A stretch of DNA of 64,000 nucleotides from UBA7359 sp963976795 (GTDB lineage Bacteria > Pseudomonadota > Gammaproteobacteria > Eutrophobiales > Eutrophobiaceae), in contig CAXBLT010000006.1 in assembly GCA_963976795.1 (NCBI GenBank), forward strand, positions 117,334 through 181,333, given 5' to 3'. Shown here one piece after another: positions 18,635 through 25,552 of the stretch. Position numbers and translations under genes: made by a program. The notes under the pieces are model-generated. The model made no database searches. It was not told where the DNA came from and worked only from the letters and a program-made list of their open reading frames with translations. How positions within the stretch are numbered: the stretch's first letter is position 1; each line of letters begins with the position of its first letter.

Positions 18635-20782
18635 TTATTTCTTTGCTTCGTCGCGCAGGAACCAAACGGCACCCTGTTCAGCAGACACATAATTCCAACC
18701 TTTTTCGATAAGGTAGGTCGTTACATCAGATGCCACGATACCCGGGCCTTCAATTTGAGTTCCCGCTGGAATATCATCTTTATTCCAAACTGGCGTATCA
18801 ATCGCCTTACTTTCACCAACAAAATAACACTTACGTGTTGATGATGGTTTCGGCGGCGCCTTTCGTTTATCTTCGGCTATAGGCTTAATATGTTTAAAGT
18901 GAACCGTGTCATGCTCCACATATGAAGCGACGCGAATGGTATTGATACGAATACCTGCCTCAGGGGCCTGGCTACCTTCACCAAAACGCTTGCCATAATC
19001 TGTAGAAAACAGATCGAGTATATTCAATACATCTAACGCTGATTCGACAGTGTGTTTTGGTATAACAACTGTGGTTTGTACAAGCTGGTTACCGTAACGC
19101 ATATCAAGCTCAAGCGAATGTAGAATATCGCCTTCGTCTGCACCCTGTCTGGCTAAGTCAGCTCTGCCTTTTTCACTTAGACCAGCGACAATGTCGTTGA
19201 ATCGAGCATAATTATCAAACACATGTCGACTATTAGAATCATAAAGAACCATGAATAATGAGGCTTCATGAATATGCATCTGATGCATATTACCCGCACC
19301 AACCGCAGAGAATACAGAACTCATCGGCGTTGCTAAAATCTTGTTGATGTTCAAACGGCCCGCGATACCACAGCAATGTAATGGACCATTACCACCATAA
19401 GCCAGCATGGTAAAATCTTCAGGGTCATAACCTCGAGCACGTAACTCGGTATTCACACCATTAGCCATATTAGCATCAACTTTTTCCTTAATCATCAGGG
19501 CAGCTTCAACCACTTCAACATCCAGGTCATCACAAAGTGTTTCTTCGATTGCGAAGTTTGAACGCTTGGGATTCAGAGGAATTGCACCACCTGCATAATT
19601 CTCTGCATCGAGATAACCCAAAACCAAATCTGCATCAGTAACAGTCGGGTTCATGCCACCACGGTCATAACATGCTGGACCTGGATCAGAACCTGCACTC
19701 TTAGGCCCTACAGCAACCGTGTTATACATACGATCATAAGAGGCGATAGAACCACCACCTGCACCCAATGTCACCAAGTGAACCATCGGTACAGAAACCA
19801 TCCAACGATCAATAACAGGGTTGAAGTCATAATGTTTAATACCACCCTCAACAACGATACCAATGTCATAACTGGTACCACCCATATCGGTAGCGACAAC
19901 ACTACCCAGATCAGCTTCTTTAGCTAGATGTTCAGAAGCACTGATCCCAGAAACTGGACCAGAGTGAATAGTTTGCAACGCATCAGTTGAGTTTAACTGC
20001 GCCATACCACCTGAGTTATGAATAACCAACATGGGTTTCACGTAAGCATGTGCGCGCAGATTTTGTTCCAACTGAGTCATCGCGTGGTACATAGTCGAAT
20101 GCAAATAACCATCAACGACTGCTGAAGAGGCTCGAACATATTCACCTTTTCGCCCTGCAACACGATGAGAAAGAATGACCGGGATAGCACCTAACAGATG
20201 CGAGGGATATTCCTCAAGAATAATCTGCTCAACACGTTTTTCATTCATTGGGTTAACCACTGAATTAACAAAACAGATAACAATAACTTGAGCCCCTTTA
20301 TCAAATAAGGTCCTGATCTTAAGTCGGACATCATCTTCATTAAGTGGCATAACGACCTTACCTTCAAAGTCCAGACGCTCACGCACACCTTCTATCATAT
20401 TTGGCAATACTAATGGATCAGGACGTCGGGCATCAGGCAAATTGGCCTTACCTAACTTGTCCAGACCTTCACCATAACCACGCGCACGACTAAGAGGCAC
20501 TGTTGCTTCAAAACCTGCTGTAACCAGCATGCCCATGCGAGGGCCTTTGTGTTCTATTAATGCATTTGTCCCAAGCGTTGTCGCATATCGAACCGAATCA
20601 ACTTCAGATAGAATTTCTTCCATAGTAATATTCAATTCGCTATATGCTTTTTCTACAGCCTCATTAAACCCTAAGGCTAAATTTTGGTGTGTCGTTAACG
20701 CTTTGGTTTCGATATATTTATTATCCCAAACCAAAAAACAATCGGTAAAAGTGCCGCCGATATCAACTGATATTCGTTTCAT
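18635..20782 (-). CDS. Hydantoinase A-family carboxylase subunit (ApcC-like)
   Basis: This is a 715-residue HyuA-family protein with the ASKHA-type ATP-binding fold. DIGGTFTDCFLVWDN at the N-terminus is the phosphate-1 loop. YATTLGTNALIEHKGPR, the central NSGGMAQ...SGPVSGI and DMGGTSYDIG (phosphate 2) follow, then the AYGGNGPLHCCGIA block late in the protein. These subunits phosphorylate the enolised ketone and/or bicarbonate with ATP. Compared with the other HyuA-like subunit (21247-23184) it has the more canonical GGTFTD motif. It follows the small ApcB-like gene by 57 bp. Confidence 0.85.
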   Translation of the reverse strand: MKRISVDIGGTFTDCFLVWDNKYIETKALTTHQNLALGFNEAVEKAYSELNITMEEILSEVDSVRYATTLGTNALIEHKGPRMGMLVTAGFEATVPLSRARGYGEGLDKLGKANLPDARRPDPLVLPNMIEGVRERLDFEGKVVMPLNEDDVRLKIRTLFDKGAQVIVICFVNSVVNPMNEKRVEQIILEEYPSHLLGAIPVILSHRVAGRKGEYVRASSAVVDGYLHSTMYHAMTQLEQNLRAHAYVKPMLVIHNSGGMAQLNSTDALQTIHSGPVSGISASEHLAKEADLGSVVATDMGGTSYDIGIVVEGGIKHYDFNPVIDRWMVSVPMVHLVTLGAGGGSIASYDRMYNTVAVGPKSAGSDPGPACYDRGGMNPTVTDADLVLGYLDAENYAGGAIPLNPKRSNFAIEETLCDDLDVEVVEAALMIKEKVDANMANGVNTELRARGYDPEDFTMLAYGGNGPLHCCGIAGRLNINKILATPMSSVFSAVGAGNMHQMHIHEASLFMVLYDSNSRHVFDNYARFNDIVAGLSEKGRADLARQGADEGDILHSLELDMRYGNQLVQTTVVIPKHTVESALDVLNILDLFSTDYGKRFGEGSQAPEAGIRINTIRVASYVEHDTVHFKHIKPIAEDKRKAPPKPSSTRKCYFVGESKAIDTPVWNKDDIPAGTQIEGPGIVASDVTTYLIEKGWNYVSAEQGAVWFLRDEAKK

Positions 20783-20839
20783 AATCTACTTTCCTATAAC
20801 TTTTTAGTAGTTTGACTTATTGTTCGTAGTATTTATTAA

Positions 20840-21247
20840 CTAGTGGCTATGTTTATGACGCTCACGTTCACCTAAAACGTCAGGACCAATCGTTGCCTCT
20901 GTAATCTCTTCTCGATGACTCCACTGCTCTTTCAGAGCGTCTACATCAACTTCCATATCATAGAGTGGCTCATGATTTGGCATAGTGTTCTCAACTTCAA
21001 CCTGCGTACCACAACTTGGACAATAAAACTCAAGAATATTGACCCAGTCTTTATCAGGACAAAATGTGAATTTATATTTTTCGGGATCGATAATATGAGG
21101 ATGGATATCTGCCGGGTCGCGATTATAAACCAACAAACCTTCCTTGTAATTCCCACGAGCAGAGCCAATCACATGCTCACAAACACGACATTCCCAATTT
21201 TCTGTATCCAAATCGATACGAAGGTATTCGGTCATTAAAACTTTCAT
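20840..21247 (-). CDS. Small zinc-ribbon carboxylase subunit (acetone carboxylase gamma/ApcB-like)
   Basis: The 135-residue protein has two CxxC pairs, CRVC near residue 20 and CPSC near residue 76, consistent with one structural zinc site as in the small subunits of acetone and acetophenone carboxylases. The C-terminus is acidic and then His-rich (ERERHKHSH). The start codon overlaps the TAA stop of the upstream HyuA-like gene by one base (TAATG), so the two are translationally coupled. The position between two HyuA-like subunits matches ApcB. Confidence 0.8.
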   Translation of the reverse strand: MKVLMTEYLRIDLDTENWECRVCEHVIGSARGNYKEGLLVYNRDPADIHPHIIDPEKYKFTFCPDKDWVNILEFYCPSCGTQVEVENTMPNHEPLYDMEVDVDALKEQWSHREEITEATIGPDVLGERERHKHSH

Positions 21248-23184
21248 TATTTAGCCCCCTTAGTCAGACAGATATCACCTGCCTCTGTCACAACAAATTC
21301 CCAACCTTCACGTACAAGGCAGGTAAAGTAATCTTCTTCAATAACTGCTGGTCCAGCAGCATGTGCACCCGGCTTCATCTCATTCACGCTATAGACTGAA
21401 ACGTCCTGGCTCTTCAGATCACTGCCAACAATTGTTCGTGTACCTGATGCTGTAGCCGCCTTGCCTTTTTTGGTTTTGACCTGCTTGTTATCTTCAGTCT
21501 TCAAAGGTTTAGTCGCTATCACTTCGAGCGTGACTGAATCCGCTTTTTCTAAAGCTTTTGGCAATGTCACTTTCCCATCTAATTGATGAGTAGATTCTTC
21601 TGAACCTGACTCACTTACCAACTGTGCACTTATTTCAATGTCGCCTTTAGCGAAACCTTCTGCAAACATATCACGTTCAGCACGTTCAATAAGATCATCG
21701 TAAGCTGATTTGAGCGAGTCTTGATTATTAGCAGATAGCACGACAGCATAGCTCTGCCCAATATCGCAAGATCCTATACCGAAAGCACTGAACACAGCGG
21801 CAGTCTTTGGCACATAGACTGTATTAATACCTGCCAACTCTGCTACGCCACAAGCATTCATGGGGCCAGCGCCACCAAATGCCAATAGCACAGTATCATT
21901 CGTAACATCACCAAAACCTTTGAGACCGTCAGCAATCTTTTGCTCATAAGCATCACGCAGTTTGTGCAGTGCTTCATCAACGGAAATGCCTAATGGTGAT
22001 GCAACATTTTCATCTATAGCTGCACGACCACGCTCAATATCGAGCTTTAAGCCACCACCGAAATAGGTTGATGGATCGAGCAAGCCCAAGAGTAGATTAA
22101 CATCTGTAATTGTTGAACTTTTACCACCTCGACCAAAACTAGCTGGCCCTGGAACTGCGCCAACACTTTCAGGTCCTACCTGAATAGCACCGTCTTTAAC
22201 AGACAGAATAGAACTGCCACCAACACCTTCACTGTGAATCTCACACAAACCAAAAGAAATAGGCACGCCTTCTACTTTACCGCGTCGCTCTTCATTTAGA
22301 TTCAAATCAACAAGGTGACCAATATCAGTTGTCGTTCCACCCACATCCATAGTCATTGCGTTTGAAAGACCATATTGCTTACAGAATGTCTTCACACCTT
22401 CCATTCCGCCGCGTGGACCTGAGCTATACGTCTTTAGCGCGATTGTCTTTGCGACACGCGATGCGTTGCCATCATTACGAAATATCAGCAATGGATTTTT
22501 CGTACGATACTCACGTAGTCGATTCTCAGCATTGTAAAGAAAGCTTTCCATAGCAGGATGCAAAAATGAGTTGGTCAATGCAGTCCAACCGCGTCTTTCA
22601 GTTGACACATCATCAACCAGCTCGCTAGCAAACAGCATCGGTACGGCACCTAACAAGTGACGCGGATAAACATCAAATGCCAGTGTTTTGAATTGGGACT
22701 CAAACTTCGCAGCCTGATCAGCATCGAAACACACAACGAGGCGATTGGCACCCATAGATGTAAGACCGGTAATAACGGTCGCTGTATCGGCAGCTTTTGC
22801 TTCATCACCCAAATCGGCAAGATCAACTTCAGAGATTCGGTCGCCGACTAAGAAGTCGAACAAATCTTCATCTTGCGCGCGCATACGCTTAGCTAAGTCT
22901 GCATTGCCTTTATTCAGTATCAATCCCAGTTTTGGCCCCTTACGCTCTACAATAGCGTTAGTCCCCTGAGTGGTTGAATAACGAATATGCTCAACTTCCA
23001 TCAGAAGTTTTGCGACATCTTCTTCACCGTAAATCACAGTTGAGATTGATTTTAGACCGTCGAAAAAACACTTACTTAAATCATACGGCGTAGTAAGCGT
23101 TTTTGTTTTATAAACACTTTTATCTTTCAGTACACATATATCAGTCAACGTTCCACCGTTGTCGATATTAACTAACATTCCCAT
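21247..23184 (-). CDS. Hydantoinase A-family carboxylase subunit (ApcA-like), first gene of operon
   Basis: This 645-residue HyuA-family protein begins MGMLVNIDNGGTLTDICVL, with GGTLTD in place of the usual GGTFTD. It also shows YSTTQGTNAIVERKGPK, TYSSGPRGG, DVGGTTTDIGH and the late LAFGGAGPMNACG. It lacks part of the C-terminal region of the 715-residue paralogue. About residues 560-590 form a lysine-rich linker (KQVKTKKGKAATASG). It leads the carboxylase operon, and a good -24/-12 promoter candidate lies about 120-135 bp upstream of the start codon. Two unequal HyuA subunits are a hallmark of acetophenone carboxylase (alpha and alpha'). Confidence 0.85.
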   Translation of the reverse strand: MGMLVNIDNGGTLTDICVLKDKSVYKTKTLTTPYDLSKCFFDGLKSISTVIYGEEDVAKLLMEVEHIRYSTTQGTNAIVERKGPKLGLILNKGNADLAKRMRAQDEDLFDFLVGDRISEVDLADLGDEAKAADTATVITGLTSMGANRLVVCFDADQAAKFESQFKTLAFDVYPRHLLGAVPMLFASELVDDVSTERRGWTALTNSFLHPAMESFLYNAENRLREYRTKNPLLIFRNDGNASRVAKTIALKTYSSGPRGGMEGVKTFCKQYGLSNAMTMDVGGTTTDIGHLVDLNLNEERRGKVEGVPISFGLCEIHSEGVGGSSILSVKDGAIQVGPESVGAVPGPASFGRGGKSSTITDVNLLLGLLDPSTYFGGGLKLDIERGRAAIDENVASPLGISVDEALHKLRDAYEQKIADGLKGFGDVTNDTVLLAFGGAGPMNACGVAELAGINTVYVPKTAAVFSAFGIGSCDIGQSYAVVLSANNQDSLKSAYDDLIERAERDMFAEGFAKGDIEISAQLVSESGSEESTHQLDGKVTLPKALEKADSVTLEVIATKPLKTEDNKQVKTKKGKAATASGTRTIVGSDLKSQDVSVYSVNEMKPGAHAAGPAVIEEDYFTCLVREGWEFVVTEAGDICLTKGAK

Positions 23185-23302
23185 ATCAATTTACCTGTTT
23201 TGATTTTTGTTTTGCTTCACTTAACTGGACATTTAATATTTTCTAGATTCAGAAAGAAATTAAATTTAATTTTTTGTAACTTTTCAGCCATATACTACTA
23301 AT

Positions 23303-23318
23303 AGCATTTATCATGCCA
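23303..23318 (-). promoter_or_regulatory. Sigma-54 (-24/-12) promoter candidate for the carboxylase operon
   Basis: Read leftward the sequence is TGGCATGATAAATGCT. The invariant GG and GC are both present with 10 bases between them, and it deviates from TGGCACG-N4-TTGCW at only two positions. The expected start is near 23292, giving a leader of about 108 bases. This agrees with the presence of a sigma-54 activator gene in the same cluster. Confidence 0.65.
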
Positions 23319-23325
23319 TAAACTT

Positions 23326-23338
23326 AATCAACACTTTT
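23326..23338. promoter_or_regulatory. Possible IHF site
   Basis: AATCAACACTTTT matches WATCAANNNNTTR except at the last base. It lies just upstream of the -24 box and between it and the inverted repeat at 23420-23453, where IHF commonly bends DNA at sigma-54 promoters. The match is short, so the call is tentative. Confidence 0.35.
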
Positions 23339-23419
23339 TAAACTATATCTAACTGTTTTATTAGATAGTTTGCTAAAAGAATTAAAATAATTCTTGCATA
23401 TTGCTCGTTCTATAATCGA

Positions 23420-23453
23420 ACGTTTGAATGCAGATCGTACTAATTTCAAACGT
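23420..23453. promoter_or_regulatory. Inverted repeat, candidate upstream activator site
   Basis: Perfect 9-bp arms ACGTTTGAA (23420-23428) and TTCAAACGT (23445-23453) are separated by 16 bases, with further CGA/TCG similarity outside. They lie about 130-160 bp upstream of the predicted sigma-54 start. The GAACG and TTT words resemble those in the repeat at 8028-8050. No T-tract follows, so a terminator for the reductase gene ending at 23466 is less likely. Confidence 0.45.
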
Positions 23454-23465
23454 CGATAAAGCCTG

Positions 23466-24479
23466 CTATACATCCTTGACACGAATTATCAACTTGCCTG
23501 TATTTGCGCCCGAATATAATTTTTTAACTGTTTCCAAGGCATTCTCCAAGCCATCAACAACATCCTGGCGTACCTTTACCCTGCCTTCGCCCATCCATTG
23601 AGTCAGTGCGCTAATAGCCTCAGGATATCTATCCATATAATCAAGAATGATAAACCCTTGGATCTTAAGACGCTGCATTAACACCATTCCGTAATTTTTC
23701 GGCCCATGAACTTCACCAACAGCATTGTATTGAGACATGAGTCCGCAGGTTGAAATACGTCCATTTAAATTCATTTGTTTTAGACAGGCATCAAGTATTT
23801 CGCCACCGACGTTGTCGAAATAAACATCAATTCCAGCTGGGCACGCTTGATGTAATGCCTCACTTATATTTTCAGTTTTGTAATTTATGGCCTTATCAAA
23901 GCCAAGGTCTTCAGTAATCCATCGGCATTTTTCATCCGTTCCTGTAAGTCCAACAACATGGCAACCTTGAATCTTGGCAATCTGTCCAACAATCGATCCG
24001 ACTGCTCCTGCAGCGGTAGAAACAACAACTGTTTCACCTGCTTGTGGATGAGTAATATCAAGTAAGCCGAAATAAGCTGTCGGGCCAACGAGGGCGAATG
24101 TGCCAAAAGCATCAACAATCGAAACAGAGCCCGTATCACCCATAACACTGACTGTTTCAGGTGTGCCAATTTGGTAGTCCGCCCAAGAACCTAAGCCGCT
24201 AACAATATCGCCTTCTTTAAAAACGGCATTCTTGCTTTTAACAACCGTCCCACATACTACGCCGCGCATCGGATCATTGAGTGCTACTGGCGGCATATAC
24301 TGATCCATATCGCTCATCCAGATACGGTTAGTAGGATCTAAAGATAGGTAATTAAGACGAAAGAGGCATTCTCCCGTATCAGGTTCAGGTAGAGATTCTT
24401 CTTCAAGACTTAAGACGTCGTTCGTAATATCCCCAATAGGACGCTTACGCAATCGCCAGACACGGTTGATTTCAGACAT
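23466..24479 (-). CDS. CurA/YncB-type NADP-dependent oxidoreductase
   Basis: This 337-residue MDR reductase belongs to the leukotriene B4 dehydrogenase/2-alkenal reductase group. It has an N-terminal LSLDPTNRIWMSD segment, the Rossmann motif STAAGAVGSIVGQIAK near residue 155, GLTGTDEKC and YFDNVGGEILD. Such enzymes reduce alpha,beta-unsaturated carbonyls with NADPH. It is preceded by two palindromes (24515-24526 and 24578-24589) identical to those in front of the DUF3237 gene, so the two are probably controlled by the same repressor and may share a pathway. It is separated from the carboxylase operon by that operon's own promoter region. Confidence 0.85.
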   Translation of the reverse strand: MSEINRVWRLRKRPIGDITNDVLSLEEESLPEPDTGECLFRLNYLSLDPTNRIWMSDMDQYMPPVALNDPMRGVVCGTVVKSKNAVFKEGDIVSGLGSWADYQIGTPETVSVMGDTGSVSIVDAFGTFALVGPTAYFGLLDITHPQAGETVVVSTAAGAVGSIVGQIAKIQGCHVVGLTGTDEKCRWITEDLGFDKAINYKTENISEALHQACPAGIDVYFDNVGGEILDACLKQMNLNGRISTCGLMSQYNAVGEVHGPKNYGMVLMQRLKIQGFIILDYMDRYPEAISALTQWMGEGRVKVRQDVVDGLENALETVKKLYSGANTGKLIIRVKDV

Positions 24480-24514
24480 TAACTTAAAGACTACCCCTGA
24501 ACTGTTATTTTATT

Positions 24515-24589
24515 ATTGTTGACAATTATATCGATAAAAACGAGTTTATAACGCGTAAATTAGCATTTCAACCCTATATTGTCGACAAT
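24515..24589 (-). promoter_or_regulatory. Operator pair in front of the CurA-like reductase
   Basis: Two 12-bp palindrome-like sites, ATTGTTGACAAT (24515-24526) and ATTGTCGACAAT (24578-24589), are spaced 63 bp start to start. Between them, read leftward, are TTGAAA and TATAAA-like elements of a sigma-70-type promoter. The same arrangement occurs at 25133-25208. The TTGTnnACAA symmetry is of the kind bound by GntR-family repressors. No GntR gene is in the window. Confidence 0.6.
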
Positions 24590-24657
24590 TACCATAGTAA
24601 TTGAAAAATGAAAGGACTATGTAGGAATGATAATGTATTTTCTATCTATTAGGGTGC

Positions 24658-25116
24658 TCAATCATTTACTACCTGAAATACTTCGTATTCCACCTTACCA
24701 GGCACCAAACGCCCGCGTGCAACACAAAAGATATTATTCACCCAACTATATCGTGCGTCGCCAGTTTGCATCCGTGGGTTAGTAAAAAAATATTGGTCTC
24801 CGAAATTTGTCCCGCTTTCGCCTTCAAGAGCCGCCATCGTTCCGGCAGTAAGTTCTATTACCCCCGAATACTGAACATATATATTTGCACCATCATCTGT
24901 CTCGAAACTTGCCCTTACGTCTAGATGACCGTAGCCTTCCTCACTAATTGTCATCCAATCTGCACAACTTGCGTCACGGATCTTACCGTTGAGTCTTTCA
25001 CCCTTAAATTCTCCACCGTGTACTTCAAAGGTCATTCGTTTGCCAAAAGGACCATTACCGATATCAAGCGCTGTACCTAAATTTGCATAATAAGTGAAAA
25101 GTGGTTCAAGTTTCAT
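24658..25116 (-). CDS. DUF3237 family protein
   Basis: This is a small (152-residue) DUF3237 protein, a family predicted to form a compact beta-barrel and of unknown biochemical function. Visible blocks are EVHGGEFKGERLNGKI, ASCADWMTI, DVRASFETDDGA and FFTNPRMQTGDARYSWVN. I choose the ATG at 25114-25116, which has AGAGGA just upstream. A frame reaching 25143 would need a TTG inside the palindrome 25133-25144. It has its own promoter with the same operator pair as the reductase to its left, so the two genes probably act together. Confidence 0.8.
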   Translation of the reverse strand: MKLEPLFTYYANLGTALDIGNGPFGKRMTFEVHGGEFKGERLNGKIRDASCADWMTISEEGYGHLDVRASFETDDGANIYVQYSGVIELTAGTMAALEGESGTNFGDQYFFTNPRMQTGDARYSWVNNIFCVARGRLVPGKVEYEVFQVVND

Positions 25117-25132
25117 TGGATATCCTCTAAAA

Positions 25133-25208
25133 ATTGTTGACAATACTATGTGGTAAATGCCAGTTTAGTTTGCTTAAATTAGTTTTTCAACCGTATATTG
25201 TCGACAAT
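25133..25208 (-). promoter_or_regulatory. Operator pair in front of the DUF3237 gene
   Basis: ATTGTTGACAAT (25133-25144) and ATTGTCGACAAT (25197-25208) are 64 bp apart, and the DNA beside the distal site (TTCAACCGTATATTG against TTCAACCCTATATTG) is nearly identical to that at 24568-24580. The gene-proximal site almost touches the ribosome site, so bound repressor would block both initiation and elongation. Duplicated promoter units this similar point to one shared regulator. Confidence 0.6.
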
Positions 25209-25552
25209 TATGCCAGAGAGAGGCCACTATTATTGTAAGCCGAACAACGCGTAGTATAGCTTTTTAGCATTTAAGTCTTAATTATAAACGGACATTAACA
25301 TAATATTAACAAACCAAAACACTTGGTTTTCATTAATCCATACAGATCGAATGCAGTCATAAATAATACTGATATTAAACGTCCGATTCATTTTCGATCG
25401 TTTTACCTGAATACAGGCGAAACCTCTAATTGTTCAAAGACTAAAAGAATCAAGCAGATAAAGGCAAAAAAAACGTCATTACGATTCTGGCATAATGGTT
25501 GCTGGCACAGAGCGGATTAATAATAAATTAAATAAATATTTAACGAGGAGAA
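25209..25552. other. Intergenic region upstream of isocitrate dehydrogenase
   Basis: About 340 bp with no supported gene. It holds a perfect 7-bp inverted repeat (AAACCAA-AACAC-TTGGTTT, 25311-25329) of unknown role. A strong ribosome site (GAGGAG) stands just before the icd start. The weak open frame beginning at a TTG at 25323 has no family features and is not called. Confidence 0.5.

Noticed and set aside
16341..23184. Hydantoinase or 5-oxoprolinase annotation for the HyuA/HyuB genes
   Set aside because: The small double-CxxC subunit, the second HyuA, the ApcE-like gene, and the ligase plus thiolase downstream fit a ketone carboxylase better.
23420..23453. Inverted repeat as terminator of the CurA-like gene
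   Set aside because: The 16-base loop and the missing T-tract argue against it. Position relative to the -24/-12 site fits an activator site better.
25323..25520. Small rightward ORF upstream of icd
   Set aside because: It needs a TTG start with no ribosome site, is rich in Lys/Asn/Arg without family features, and lies in a promoter region.
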